Positions 44,381 to 55,200 of a DNA stretch of 64,000 bases are shown here, piece after piece; within the stretch, counting starts at the first letter, position 1; the number at the start of each line of letters is the position of its first letter. Location of the stretch: contig CM070508.1 in NCBI GenBank assembly GCA_036346375.1, positions 10,286,852 to 10,350,851 of the forward strand. Reading direction: 5' to 3'. Origin of the DNA: Guadua angustifolia. Taxonomy: Eukaryota > Streptophyta > Magnoliopsida > Poales > Poaceae. Under the pieces are notes generated by a model, which saw only the letters and a program-made list of their open reading frames with translations, was not told where the DNA came from and did no database searches. The translations under genes were made by a program, and so were the position numbers.

Positions 44381-47300
44381 CGTTGGACTTACCCAGTTTT
44401 TTTCAAGTGGTACACGACATTAGATTGATGGTTGCTCCTCCGTCGACAAGCATCTTTAATGTTGGCTTGCTATTGATGTGCCCTTTTAATTATAATGGCT
44501 TTAGATACCGATGACCATCTTGAAGTTTTTCAAAAACTGCGTCTTAATCCCCAAGCACAACTGAGCAAACATCTCTTTGGATAATGCAATATTTATCTTA
44601 AACTCGTTCAGCAAGGTGAACACCATGTTGATGTCCATCGGTGGTGTAGAATCGTTCTGCATTATGGGAAAATCTAGATTATCGGCTGAATCGAACTCTT
44701 CTTCGACTTGTTCTTTTCTCCACTCCTTTTTAGCAATTTTAATCGTTACGAGTTCATTGAATTCTTCGTCTCATTGTTTTTTCTACTCGGCCTCTCTCAT
44801 CTCCTGAGTTCTTAGCCATTGAAGTCTTTTGCGTTGTGATCGGCTAAGCCCTGGAGGACACCACCTGGGTTTAGATTCAATCGGCTCACATATTTTTCTA
44901 GCCAAATTGATCTAGGCCACAGAACTTGACCCTTCCTCCACTCATATTGGCCATTGGATCCGCCTGAAAATCCTTTCATGGACCAATCCGCTATGACTTT
45001 CATCAGAACACCCTTGTATCGGCTCAGATATTCTATCTTTAGCCGATCACCATTGCTAGTCACCTTGACGAGGAAAATGTTCTATCAGACATGTATATGG
45101 TGACGACAGAGCTGACCCCCTCTCCCAACAGAATTGCCAAAAGAGGCATTGTTGGTGAACCTTTTCCAAGTTATTGGGCCAATACATATTATCTGGCCGA
45201 TGTATAGGATAACGCGGCCTGTTACTTCTCCACTCATATTTCTCTAATAGCTGGGAGAAAGTTGACTTTGTCTTATGAATTAGCTTGTGTGGTGGTGATG
45301 CTCTCTCAGCCTTTTATCACTTGCCGATCTGCAAGTCTCCCTTTAGCTTAACAGTCCTTGAACTTCTCCCTTCATGGTCGGTTTCTATCTGCAGTGAGCT
45401 GACTATAATCTTTAGGGTCTCTTTGCCGCTAGAGCTCAACTGAACATCAGCATGATGTGCAACTTTTAACGTTGTATCCTGCATTGGCATTTTTCCTTTT
45501 CTAGAACACTGAACCATACTAATAGGAAAAAGATTAGTGTCCAATTGCATCGTTAGCTCTTTTGCAAAATTAAGTCGGCCATCTTCTATAGTTGATTGTA
45601 TCTAATATCGAAAAATATTGCAATAATTAGTATTATGAGAAAATGAATTATGCCATTTGCAATACCTTCGCCTTTTAATTTCATTAGTCGATGGTATAAT
45701 ATGTCCTTCATTCAAGTAACCGTATAATTTTTTCTTGCAGCAATAAATAAAAAATACGGTCACACTTAGAGACATCAAAAGCATAATTTATATTCAACTT
45801 ATTTTTAGTCGGCTTGAGCCAGAAATAGACTAAGGGCTTTCTAGACACCTTAACCCATTCGGCTATATTTATTTTAGCCTCGTCATCTTCAAATGAATCG
45901 CTTGAGTCGTACTCGACGAGGTTCATCTTGGCTTTTTCTTTATCTTTATTATTATTAACCTTAAATTTATCCCTAATGCCTCTGTTATCGGCAAAATGGC
46001 TTTCCTGAGCTGATACGCTATGTAATAAGTGACTTAAATCGGTAAACTCTTGTACGTGAACTTCTCCCTCAACTGGGGAATTAATTCTTGGAAGGCTAAA
46101 TCAATTAACTGGTTATCAGGTAAAGTAATGTTAAAATGATGATTTCTTATCTCCTTAAATCTCTTAATATAATCTGTTACCGATTGTCCAAATTTCTGGC
46201 AAACAGAGCTCAAGTAAAAATTCTAAGTTCTAGACTGCTAGAGCAAAGTATTCATGGAATCAGCTTAAAAGCGTAGCTCCTGACAAACATAGTGAGAATA
46301 ACTTAATTTTTAATCCTTCGGACTGAGCAAGTTCACCGCATTACGTGATAAAACGTTTGATGTGCTCTAGAGTAGTAACGAAATCATCACTTGAGAATTT
46401 CACAAAATCAAGAACTTTGAAATTATTAGCGTAAGGCATCCGATCAATATAATCTGGGTACGACTTCCGATAGCTGATAACCTTCCCTTTAAGCTATAAG
46501 CCGAATTGGTCTCACAATACGGTAGATATCTGATCGCCCAATTTACTCCATTGGCCGATGCAGTATTAGGAGCTTTCCATTTACACTCGTAATTAGCATT
46601 CTGCCTCTGAGTGTAAGCTCTTATTGATAGGTTCATTCAACCAGTGGGAATTGACTAGATTGCTTGTAACTTATGTTATTTTTCCTAATAATCGACTCTG
46701 GTACTGGAACGAAGGGCTCCGAGTATGTTATAATCTTGTATGGAGCCATATTCCTTTGTGGAATTAGCTCAAGGTACTGCTAATACCTAGGAGGTTCAAT
46801 TGTCTATGAGACCGATTGGAGAAAAGCGTAAAACAAAGCCAATCGTGGTATGTTAGCTGATGCATCTAACTTAACAGTATCACTATATGCTTAATAATGC
46901 ACAATCCCACTTATGCGAGTATCTCTTGGCAATATTATGGCGATTAGGTTGGCATCATAGATGGAATTGTAGCCAACAGTTTAGGTGCTATCGAATAAAC
47001 TAGGTAATTCAGTAGTGTCTGCATTGGATCAAGTAGACTTCTAGGTGACGCCAATTCTTAAGCTATAGTTTTAACACTATTTGCGATCATCGACTTGAGA
47101 GTTGTAACCAGAGCCAATGATTGGTTAATCAAAGTATGGTGCACAGATTGATTAATCATGGTAGATAATTAAACTTGTGTAGACATGTATTGACTTGCCG
47201 ATGTGTCGGTAATCCCTGCATCGTCGAGGGTATTGACCATCGGCAATGCAGCCTTTTAGGTGACGCCACGTCAAGTTTTCTGATAACAACTTAGCATCAT

Positions 47301-47455
47301 ATCCTCAAGCGCGGCTTTCCGATCTTGAATTTGTTGTGTTGTTTACATTTCAAATTATCCAATGTTGGGACGATTATAGCTTCAATATTGAGATCGAACG
47401 GTAGAATCGATTTCCTTGAAGAAGACATCGTGTCTCACTAAGTGTATCAAAAGTA
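44381..47455 (-). pseudogene. Gypsy gag region (degenerate)
   Basis: Pieces of gag are spread over several frames: EAKINIAEWVKVSRKPLVYFWLKP and FDVSKCDRIFYLLLQEK at 45708-45926; a Trp-rich GGSNGQYEWRKGQVLWPRSIW at 44812-45063; and near 47290-47400 a start related to SRKSILPFDLN and IIVPTLDNL. The last block matches the sister element at 58360-58425 (VNSDAIIVPTLDDL). Gag forms the particle that holds the RNA. Many stops show long decay. Confidence 0.7.
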
Positions 47456-48166
47456 TGTTGACGCCAAAAAATATGACGAAGGATTGATCAGGTTAAACAC
47501 ATAAGAATGCCGGGTTCAAGGTGTGCTAGCTGATTTGATCCTGCAATCGATAAGATAGATGAAAAACATGCTCAAAACCATTCTGCTAAAACAATTGGCA
47601 AAGATCCTAACAGCTAAAAAGCTGATCAAATCAAAGGGCACAGATAAGCCCAAACAACCAATTAGAGCTAATTAGATGGTAGATAAAGTAGACTTTTTCG
47701 AAAAAGACGATATACAATAAGATTGGAGAAAATCAAAACTAATTAGTGTAATCGAGGATGACCAATAATTGGCGATGTGCAATTTTATTGATCAAAATCG
47801 GATTACAGAAAATATTCTAAATTACATAGTTGTTTGATTTTAGCTTACAGGAAAATTTTGAAAGATTCTAGCTTACAGGAAAATAAAAGTAAATATGAGT
47901 TATTTGATTGATTAGAATTGTTGTTTTGCTTGCCTTTAACTATCATTTATAGTGCATCGGCTGATCGTATCCATCTTTAATGTGTTATCGATCATGATCC
48001 ATATCAGTCTTTGTACGAATAAATCCTATCTTTGAATCAATATCGGTCGTAATTCTATCTTTTAACATAACTTTTCCTTTCTTAATTAATCAATATCAAC
48101 AAAAAATATCCCTTTTATTCTTAGCCTAACAAATTGGCTATTCCTTGCCAAATTTCGGTGCTAATA
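47456..48166 (-). repeat. Gypsy 5' LTR
   Basis: Matches 25678-26360, with a short internal duplication of TAGCTTACAGGAAAAT-like sequence near 47841-47890 that makes it longer. A TATA-like box on the minus strand lies at 47945-47951. A clear primer-binding site next to it (below 47456) was not recognised. Confidence 0.9.
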
Positions 48167-48470
48167 GAGTGAAAACAGAGGATAATTCTTGTCCAATCCA
48201 ATGCTATATATAAAAAGATCCACCCTCAACACTATTTTTTAGTCCTAATCAATATCCGCTCCGTGTTTAGTAAGACATACAAAAATATTTAACAAATCAA
48301 AAATGGCTATCCGATAAAACATCAATATCATCTATGACTTTCTAGTCATTGACTAATTTATCATAAGAAATTTACATTTAATTATGTTTATGTTATTAAG
48401 TAGAATAAATAATTTGCTAATAGGTACTATAATTTAACATTTTCAATGCTAAAGTTATATGCAAAATATC
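48167..48470. other. AT-rich spacer, no gene seen
   Basis: No coding signal or repeat was recognised between the gypsy element and the next MITE. Confidence 0.5.
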
Positions 48471-48736
48471 AAGTGAAAACCATCTTTACCATGAAAACTC
48501 TGTGAAACCCGTGTACAAGTTTTAAAAAATTCTCAAAAAATTACCATGCGTAGAGGAGGTAAGGTTTTACAATCTTGCAAAATTTGAAGACCAAACTCAA
48601 TCGCATTTGAAAGATATGTCTTTCAAATGCGATTGTAGAAACTCACATCTCCTACGTATAGTAATTTTTTGAGAATTTTTCAAAACTTGTATATGTGGAT
48701 TTCACAAAGTTTTTACGATAAAGATGGTTTTCACTT
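48471..48736. mobile_element. Hairpin MITE related to the element at 1-410
   Basis: The left end AAGTGAAAACCATCTTTACC is mirrored by the right end GATAAAGATGGTTTTCACTT. The inner arms are also complementary (TCGCATTTGAAAGATATGTC and CTTTCAAATGCGATTG around 48601-48635), so the whole 266 bp can fold into one long hairpin. AATAT lies on both sides but is too short and AT-rich to prove a duplication. It lies about 0.6 kb upstream of the Ser/Pro-rich gene. Confidence 0.85.
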
Positions 48737-48963
48737 AATATATTGCTAAATTTATATATTTTTTTATGTGCCAGTAGCTGTCAAATTATCCGTTATCCAT
48801 TCGAATTTGATCCGCATCAGTCGTACACCGTATCTCAAAAATCTATATCCATATTCAATTTCAAATTTATGATAAAAATACGGGTTAGAATAGTATTATT
48901 GGCCTGTATCCGATGACAGAGCGCTTACCTCACTCCGGTAGATGTACAGAGGGAGCCATCGCT

Positions 48964-49000
48964 GACACGTGGTCCGCACGCTTCGGTGGGCCCCACGTGC
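48964..49000 (+). promoter_or_regulatory. Two CACGTG (G-box/ABRE-like) sites
   Basis: GACACGTGGTC has CACGTG at 48966-48971, and CCCCACGTGCC has it at 48993-48998. Such sites bind bZIP and bHLH factors in plants. They sit just upstream of the GC-rich leader of the Ser/Pro-rich gene, so they are good candidates for its promoter. A TATA box was not seen. Confidence 0.5.
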
Positions 49001-49039
49001 CACTGGAAGGTCACGAAATCTGTACGGCAAAAAGAAATA

Positions 49040-49411
49040 AGCCTTACTTCACACCGCAGAGCAAAGCAGACAGAGCTCACGCACCCCCCTGACCCCTCCG
49101 CTCCACCGTCTCTCCGCCACCCTCCTCGCGATCGTCGCGCACCCAAGAGCAGCGGAAGCGCCACACGAAGATGCTGCGCTAGCAGCAACGCGAGACGGGA
49201 AGGGAGCGGCATTGGTTCTAGTGAGGGGGGCTCGAGCCGAAGCTTCTGGAAGCTCCCGTATCCGGATCCCGCCTGGCGGTGGCTTCCCCGGCCACCCTGG
49301 CGGTCGCCAGAGGTAGTCGTGGTGACGCCGGTGTGGCTAATGTTTCGGTGGGGCTCCCTTTTCTTTTTACTGATTTTGGGGGATTTTTGCTGCGGTTTCA
49401 GGCTGGCCTGA
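49040..49411 (+). other. GC-rich leader / first-exon region of the Ser/Pro-rich gene
   Basis: The sequence is CpG-rich with pyrimidine-rich leader text (CCCCTCCGCTCCACCG). The usual N-terminus of the family was not found in any frame. An open frame of 141 residues at 48986-49411 has no recognisable domain. A TTTCAG acceptor-like site ends at 49401. A TGA at 49409-49411 lies directly before the readable coding sequence. Confidence 0.4.
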
Positions 49412-50112
49412 GATGGGGACCTGTTGGATTCGGAGATCGGGAAGAACGACTATGACTGGTGATTACCAATTTTTTACTTGCTTACGCTTTCTTTTCCTCT
49501 CCCTTTGGTGCCTCCTGGTTTTGGCTAATTTCTGCGTGTCTATGAGACGATCTCTGTAGCGTGTTAAGTTAATTTCAACCGGGATTCGTGTAGTATGTCT
49601 GTATGTGAAGACTGCTCTTTTCTTTTTATGAATTGTCCTGCTTCGGGATGGATTTGTATTTTGTACCGATCACTGCTTTGGTTGACTGGGTATTCTTGAT
49701 CTTGGAGTGCCATGTTTATTTTGTGCCGTAAAACAAGGTTCGGTGCTGTAATGCTGAGGCCAGCTTGGAGCTTGATAATTGGTCATCGGTTACATATATA
49801 CAAATTTTGTCTCGCATTGAAGAAACACAGTAGGAATAGAGGAATATTTATGTCTTTATTAGTTATGAGAATCCTATTGTTGGTGAGGTGAATCTAAGGC
49901 ATATGCTGAGGTCAATTAGGAGGCATTAGTATGAACTTGCTTCAAAAAGAGGATGGTTGTTGCCGGGCAATTGTACCATCTCTATGTTTTTTAATTCCCA
50001 CAATCTTTAGGGGTAAACAATAAATTTTTTTTTTGCTGTGAAAAATGATCATCTATTTGTTTGGTTCATATTGCAAAGGGCTGGTAATACATGTCATCAT
50101 GTGTTTCTAATC

Positions 50113-50618
50113 GGAAAAAGTCTATATAACACATTGAACTTGCTCAAAAGTCCGTCCAACCCCCTAAACTTTGAAACCGGTTATCTGGCATCTTGAATTT
50201 TTCAATCCCGTTCGTTTAACACCTTAAGGTAGTTTTGTAGGGTGAAAAAGTCCATATAACGCCCTGAACTTTGCTCAAAAGTCCATCTGACACCCTAAAC
50301 TTTGAAACCAGTTATCTAGCACCCAAAACTTTTCAATCACATTCGTTTAACACCCCCAAACCGGTTAAAAGCTTAGGGTGTTAAATGAATAGAATCGGAA
50401 AGTTCGGGGTGCTAGATAACCGGTTTCAAGGTTTAGGGTGTAGGACAGACTTGTGAGCAAAGTTCAGGGTGTTATATGCACTTTTTCCCTTATAAAACCA
50501 TCTTAGGGTGTTAAACGAACGGGATTGAAAAGTTCAGAGTGCTAGATAACCGATTTTAAAGTTTAAGGTGTTGGACGGACTTTTGAGTAAAATTTAGGAT
50601 GTTATATGGATTTTTTCC
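50113..50618. mobile_element. MULE-type foldback element in an intron
   Basis: A perfect 9-bp duplication TTTCTAATC flanks it (50104-50112 and 50619-50627), the size typical of Mutator-like elements. Ends GGAAAAAGTCTATATAACAC and (reverse complement) GGAAAAAATCCATATAACAT are inverted repeats. Each arm holds repeated modules (ACCCTAAACTTTGAAACC, AACCGGTTATCTAGCACC), so it is a double-armed foldback. It sits in the intron between 49459 and 50657. Confidence 0.93.
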
Positions 50619-50657
50619 TTTCTAATCTAATAAAATAATTTGTGATGTACTCTTCAG

Positions 50658-50781
50658 GCTTCTAACTCCACCTGGGACGCCCCGTGTTCCTGAACTGGAA
50701 CTTGCGGAGAAAATGCCATCCTCAAATATATTACCTAAGCGCATTGCCACTAGATCATCCTCAACTACTAGAGCATCAAGG
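50658..50781 (+). CDS. Exon 2 of the Ser/Pro-rich gene
   Basis: After the acceptor CTCTTCAG (ending at 50657) the exon completes the Trp codon and reads LLTPPGTPRVPELELAEKMPSSNILPKRIATRSSSTTRASR. The donor is GGTATGTAC, with exon end at 50781. The LLTPPGTP motif is the most conserved part of the family's N-terminal half. The frame here is intact. Confidence 0.85.
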
Positions 50782-51544
50782 GTATGTACTATATAGTATT
50801 GGTGTTTAAAAATTAGATTTGTTAATGTTTGGAAATTTTATTTTGCAATCTGGTTCAAGTTTCCTTTTCTGCGCAAGTTGTTTCATAGTTTACTTGGCAT
50901 TTTTCCCTCCTAAGAATCATAATCTGTAGCATTGGAATTTGGTAATGATAACCACTGATCAGCTTTGCCTAATTTTATTAAGATAAATTAAGGAACATAT
51001 TTATCTAAGTTGCATTGCAGCGTCAATTAGGTTGGGGAGCAGTATGTCCTGGTAGAGCTGTGTGAAACATTTTGAGCTCCTATGACGTTCTTTCTGGTTG
51101 AAATGCGATTTAGTGACATATAGTCCATCCCCGTGAAAAGAATTAATGAAATGTAGCTGAAATTCAGAAGGACTCTTATCTGAAATGCTTTGCAGTTTTA
51201 CTTATCAGTTTATTTCTTCAAAAAAATTAATCTCGGTAAATGGTTGTTTTTATCTTGGATATCAGTCATATACATTCTGTTGAAGTATGTCTCAAACATG
51301 TCACAATAGGACGGTACTTTGAGGAAGTGCGGAATTTTTGTTGGAATTCAAGACTAGTTTATAGGAAACTTGGTGATAGCACACATCTTGCCTCGTTATC
51401 TACTCCCAACTATATAGGCGGTAGCTGCATGATTGTCTCTTGGAACATTTTATTCTGCATAGTTAACCTCTTCTTTATCTATCTCAGCTAAATTCTGCTG
51501 ATTATAATTAGCATTTGTATTGTTAATGAACATTATTTTTGCAG

Positions 51545-52717
51545 CTTTCAATATCTCAAACAGAGAATGGGCATACCACAGCTCCCATTAGACCAGCTAG
51601 AAGTAACTCCGTCACTCGCGTTCTATTCAATCCACTCTCATGTCTAGCAACAACAGGACATCAGTTCTCAATACAAGCATTTCCTCTGTCAGTTCAAGAC
51701 CTACAACCCCAAACAGGCGAAGCAGCACACTTGTTGCACCAAAACAATCAGTTCCAGTTTCACGTCCTTTGCCAGAAAGGTCCTCTACTCCCGTGAAAAC
51801 TCACTCCTCTACACCAGCCAAAACTCGCCATCTACACCAGCCAAAACTCGCTCATCTACTCCTGTGAAAACCCGTCAAACAGCATCCAACTCTACAACTG
51901 ACTCAGCTGCTGCCAAGACCACATCCACACAAAATTCAAGGCCATCAACTCCAAACTCTCGGTCTCGAATTATGTCCAATTCATCTTCAGGTTCAGTTCC
52001 TGCAATGAGCCGCCCAAGTGCATCCATAGGTACAACTCCTGCAACGAGCCACCCAGGCTCATTCTCAAATAATGTGCATGGGATAAGCCATGCCACCTCA
52101 TTGTCCTCGAGTACAGTTCCTTCAATGAGCTACTCCAGCTCACGATCATCTACATCTACACGCCAGCCTGCAATACGTTCATCAGCCCCAGCTATTGGTC
52201 GCTCTCCTTCAGTTGGGTGGACTTCTAGCAGCAGCAGCTTGACATGTATCAGCCGACCTGCAGCTAGTAGTGGCCGGAATTCAGCACCTTCATCAGCTCC
52301 ATCGTCTCGTCCAAGTTCCCCAAGTCCACGACTCCGAGCTCCAGTGCAGCCACTTGATATCCCTGATTTCCCAAATGAAACTCCAGCAAATCTAAGGACA
52401 AAACTGCCTGAACGACCGCTATCTGCTGGTAGATCACGACCAGGAATGGCTTTAGGAATGAAATCAACCTCAAATGCTGAACCACTAGCTGCCTCAGCTC
52501 CTGCGAAGAAGATCTCCATGCTTGCTGTGAGTCGAAGTAAATTTTCTGATGCACCATCAAAGACGTCTACTCTCTCAAATGGACACGAAATAGACAGGCT
52601 GAAAGGTCTGTTGTTGACAGTCAAGCTAGTAGAGTTGTGCGACCTGTCACAGGCACAGATAATGGATTTGGGAGGACGATATCAAAGAATTCACTTGACA
52701 TGGCAATCAGGCACATG
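51545..52717 (+). pseudogene. Exon 3 of the Ser/Pro-rich gene (three frame breaks)
   Basis: The acceptor is TTTTTGCAG and the donor CACATGGTATGT. It opens as LSISQTENGHTTAPIRPARSNSVTRV. Near 51625 it shifts to a frame reading SSNNRTSVLNTSISSVSSRPTTPNR, near 51828 to one reading TRQTASNSTTDSAAAKTTSTQNSRPSTPNSR, and near 52590 to one with VVRPVTGTDNGFGRTISKNSLD. Each segment aligns to the family on its own. All three breaks could be one-base indels. Confidence 0.85.
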
Positions 52718-53277
52718 GTATGTTTCTTCTTATGTTCATATCATAATAAATAAACATCCTGGTGGTTTAGTTAGAGTGTTACATTGCTATTTTGCTGTGA
52801 ACTTAGCTCCTTAATTTGTTATTTACTGAAATTGACAATCTCTTTAGGATGTGCCAAGAAGAGTCATGTGAAGTGTGCTTGAAAAGAAAAAAGTGTCAAC
52901 TGTTAAGGAATATATTGCCTTATATAATTTAGGCTTTCCTTTTGTAGTCTCATGTACACGATTGCCTTATATAGGCTTTCCTTTTGTATCCGCTTATACA
53001 TCTATATATTCTGGCCTATTGGCCTCATGATGAATACGAGTGTTATTCCTAATATGGTATCAAAGCTAAGAGATCTTGAGTTCAAGACTCGGTTGGCGTA
53101 ATTAAAAAAATAATTGCAGCCCACTTCTATTCCACGTCCTAAGATGGAGGGAGCATATACGTGAGGGAGAGTGTTGAAGTATAAGTGAATTGCATGTCTT
53201 TCCTCATCAGCTTAAGCTTTTGAATGAACTAGCTGGTGCATGCAACTCAATATGTTAATGAATATATTGCTTTTTAT

Positions 53278-53911
53278 CAGAGCCGGTCCTGAGTTTTTTA
53301 GGGCCCGGGGCGAAATTATAAACGGAGGCCCCCTTTCTAACATAAGCATCAAAATATTTTTATACTACTATGTATCAACTGAAAAGATAATATTCGGTGT
53401 ATTATAGAAATTGTTACCGATAAATAAATGAAAATACAAAAGTGAGATTATTTACCTTAAACATTTTGTAGAGATCATCTTAGGAATAAGTGGTAGCCTC
53501 GTATAGTGCAGCCCGAGCGCCCGACGGCCGGCTATGGTGATCACCGATGACCGATCATGTGGTGCCTTGCCTGGGCATGTGAGGTCGTCAGGGGCTCCAG
53601 GCGACCAGGCACCATCGCACCGGCGTGCAGGATCTGGATGCAAGTATGCAACAGGATCTGGATGCAAGTATGCAACACGGACGGTGAGCCACACACAACC
53701 CACAAGGGAAGCCGAGCCGCCGAGGCGCCGAACAACGTTCGCAGAGCGCATGCGAGGTGGGCATCGAGATTCATGGCATGCATGTAGCCTCGCAGTGCAA
53801 TCGACTAGCATGCATTCACATGGATTGGGCATGCATGCGGCGTATGGAGTCTGACCCCGCCGAGGGGCCCGATTATTTGGGGGCAGGCGCCACCCCCGCC
53901 CGCCCAGGTGC
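53278..53911. mobile_element. Insertion in the copia LTR, GC-rich, superfamily open
   Basis: Starts CAGAGCCGGTCCTGAG and runs to about GCCCAGGTG. The flanks TTGCTTTTTAT and TTGCTTTTAT look like a target duplication with a one-base length difference. Without it the LTR matches its neighbour. A 24-bp unit AGGATCTGGATGCAAGTATG... occurs twice at 53629-53676. The right end is not a clear inverted repeat of the left. Large overlapping ORFs here are due to base composition. Confidence 0.6.
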
Positions 53912-54292
53912 ATTGCTTTTATAGGCTTTCCTTTTGTACCCTCATGTACATGATTGCCTTATATAGGCTTTCCTTTTATACCTGTCTGTATATCTATATG
54001 TTCTGGTCTATTCCTAACATGGTATTAGAGTAAGGTTAGGGTTAGAGTTTTATCGGCGTTACACTTGCGCCATCCCTCCTCCATATCAAGCTTTTCCCGG
54101 TCGGCCGCCTTCCTCTTTGTTGGTTCCGTGGCCGCCGCCTACGATCATCTTCCACTGCTGCTGCCCCCAAGATGAGCAGTCTCCACTCCCCGGGGCGGCC
54201 ATCTCTCGTCATCGCTGATGTCTTTTGCTCCTCCACCCAGTTGGATCCGGCTCTACACATCGATTGGTACTGCTATTGTGCATGGACAAGAT

Positions 54293-54403
54293 GTCTTACT
54301 GGCCCTTGACCTTGGTGAGTTCTTGGCCACCAGCCGTGACGGCACTGCCGTGGCCTGGGAGTGGTATGGCTTCTTCCAAGTGGTGAACCACGGCGTCGAC
54401 CAG
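54293..54403 (+). pseudogene. Captured fragment of a 2-oxoglutarate/Fe(II) dioxygenase
   Basis: A plus-strand frame reads VLLALDLGEFLATSRDGTAV, then AWEWYGFFQVVNHGVDQ. GFFQVVNHGVD is the hallmark of the N-terminal domain (DIOX_N) of plant 2-oxoglutarate-dependent dioxygenases, such as gibberellin oxidases and flavonoid enzymes. Only about 37 residues are present, and no catalytic HxD...H domain follows. The context is inside a retroelement-like insertion, so it is most likely a transduplicated exon piece. Which dioxygenase it came from cannot be told. Confidence 0.7.
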
Positions 54404-54654
54404 GCTCCACATTGCCTCCTCCTGGCTGGCTGCCTACCAACCGGCTTTCGCCCATCCACGATGTCGCCTCTCTTCACCCGCTGGCTTGGGAGCCATTGCT
54501 TCCACCCCGCCGGCACGCCTAGGAGCCCGCCGCCTCCACCTCTCGCTTGGTCGGTCTGCCTAGGAACCCGCCGCCTCTGCCCTGCTGGCCCGATAATCCG
54601 CCGCTTCAACCTTGCTCACTGAGTCGATCGATCCATCAGATTTCAATCCGATCG

Positions 54655-54726
54655 GGATCCAAATTTAAGCCAATTTTGGTTCCAGATCTGGGATCCAAAT
54701 TTAAGCCAGTTTTGTTTCCAGTTCTG
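54655..54726 (+). repeat. 36-bp tandem duplication
   Basis: Units starting GGATCCAAATTTAAGCCA lie at 54655-54690 and 54691-54726 with a few differences. A third, weaker TTCTGGCTTCCAG-like part follows. Confidence 0.85.
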
Positions 54727-55200
54727 GCTTCCAGTTCGGCTCTCAGCTCTTTGGCTCTTTTGGCTCCAACTCCGACTCTTTGGCTCGACTCTGCTCTGAC
54801 TCTTCAATTATTTCAATTATCCAATATGGAAAAATCATCAGTGCAAAAGAATTTGTCGTATGGTTTCAGAATACAGATAACCTGAACTGGAAAACTGCAT
54901 TTCGCATATGTGAGTACCAAAATCTTCTCTAGTGATATAAAACTAAAAATTCCAGATAAACATGAGTTGGAAAACTGAATTTTGCATCTAGAGGTCCTCT
55001 CAAGTGATGTGAAACTCTAGAAGTTTCTTGACTGGCTCCTCTAGACTTTACAATTTTTGGTTGGAACATTGCATGATTTATGTGGAGAGATCTGTAATCC
55101 ATGTTCATAAATGAAATAATGCCCTGGTGTATCCAACTCTTTATTGTTTAAATTCTGTCTGAAAGAAATTAAATTACACCAATACTCTTACTTGTGATAG

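Larger units (their letters stand above)
25678..48166 (-). mobile_element. Ty3/gypsy LTR retrotransposon, Tat-like, with nested copia
   Basis: LTRs at 25678-26360 and 47456-48166 start TGTTGACGC and end GTGCTAACA or GTGCTAATA. Coding blocks read on the minus strand from right to left: gag (44812-47400), protease (44162-44380), reverse transcriptase (32007-32678), RNase H (31151-31399), integrase (30327-30581). The PR-RT-RH-INT order is that of Ty3/gypsy. On the plus strand, between integrase and 3' LTR, lies a plant-mobile-domain-like frame, an arrangement known from Tat-lineage elements. A complete copia element (32679-43837) and a Tourist MITE (31457-31686) are inserted. Flanks GGTTG and GAGTG are at best a degenerate duplication. 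All genes are broken, so it is an old copy. Confidence 0.9.
52896..54640 (+). mobile_element. Copia-like LTR remnants with primer sites, in intron 3
   Basis: A partial LTR (about 52896-53054, ending CCTAATA) is followed by TGGTATCAAAGCTAAGAG, the copia primer-site pattern, then only 117 bp ending in a purine-rich GAGGGAGCATATACGTGAG, then a second LTR (53172-54019; TGTTGAAG...TAACA) which is again followed by a primer site TGGTATTAGAGTAAGG. Both LTRs share TTATATAGGCTTTCCTTTTG units. The second LTR holds another insertion (53278-53911). The unit LTR-117 bp-LTR has the form of a TRIM element; the second primer site suggests a tandem or recombined copy. Sequence after 54036 is GC-rich and contains a captured gene piece. 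Confidence 0.65.

Noticed and set aside
25678..48166. GGTTG/GAGTG as a gypsy target duplication
   Set aside because: Only three of five bases agree; it may be degenerate but cannot be counted as evidence.
51640..52624. Endochitinase or mucin-like gene
   Set aside because: Similarity to such names comes only from Ser/Thr/Pro repeats; the DIYGSSGYEAMLL and LPEPF motifs identify a different plant family.
51875..52624. Minus-strand ORFs opposite the Ser/Pro-rich exon (up to 164 residues)
   Set aside because: Shadow frames of a Ser-rich coding exon; no motif of their own.
53452..53913. ORFs of 76-153 residues in the insertion inside the copia LTR
   Set aside because: They arise from base composition and a 24-bp duplication in a non-coding element.
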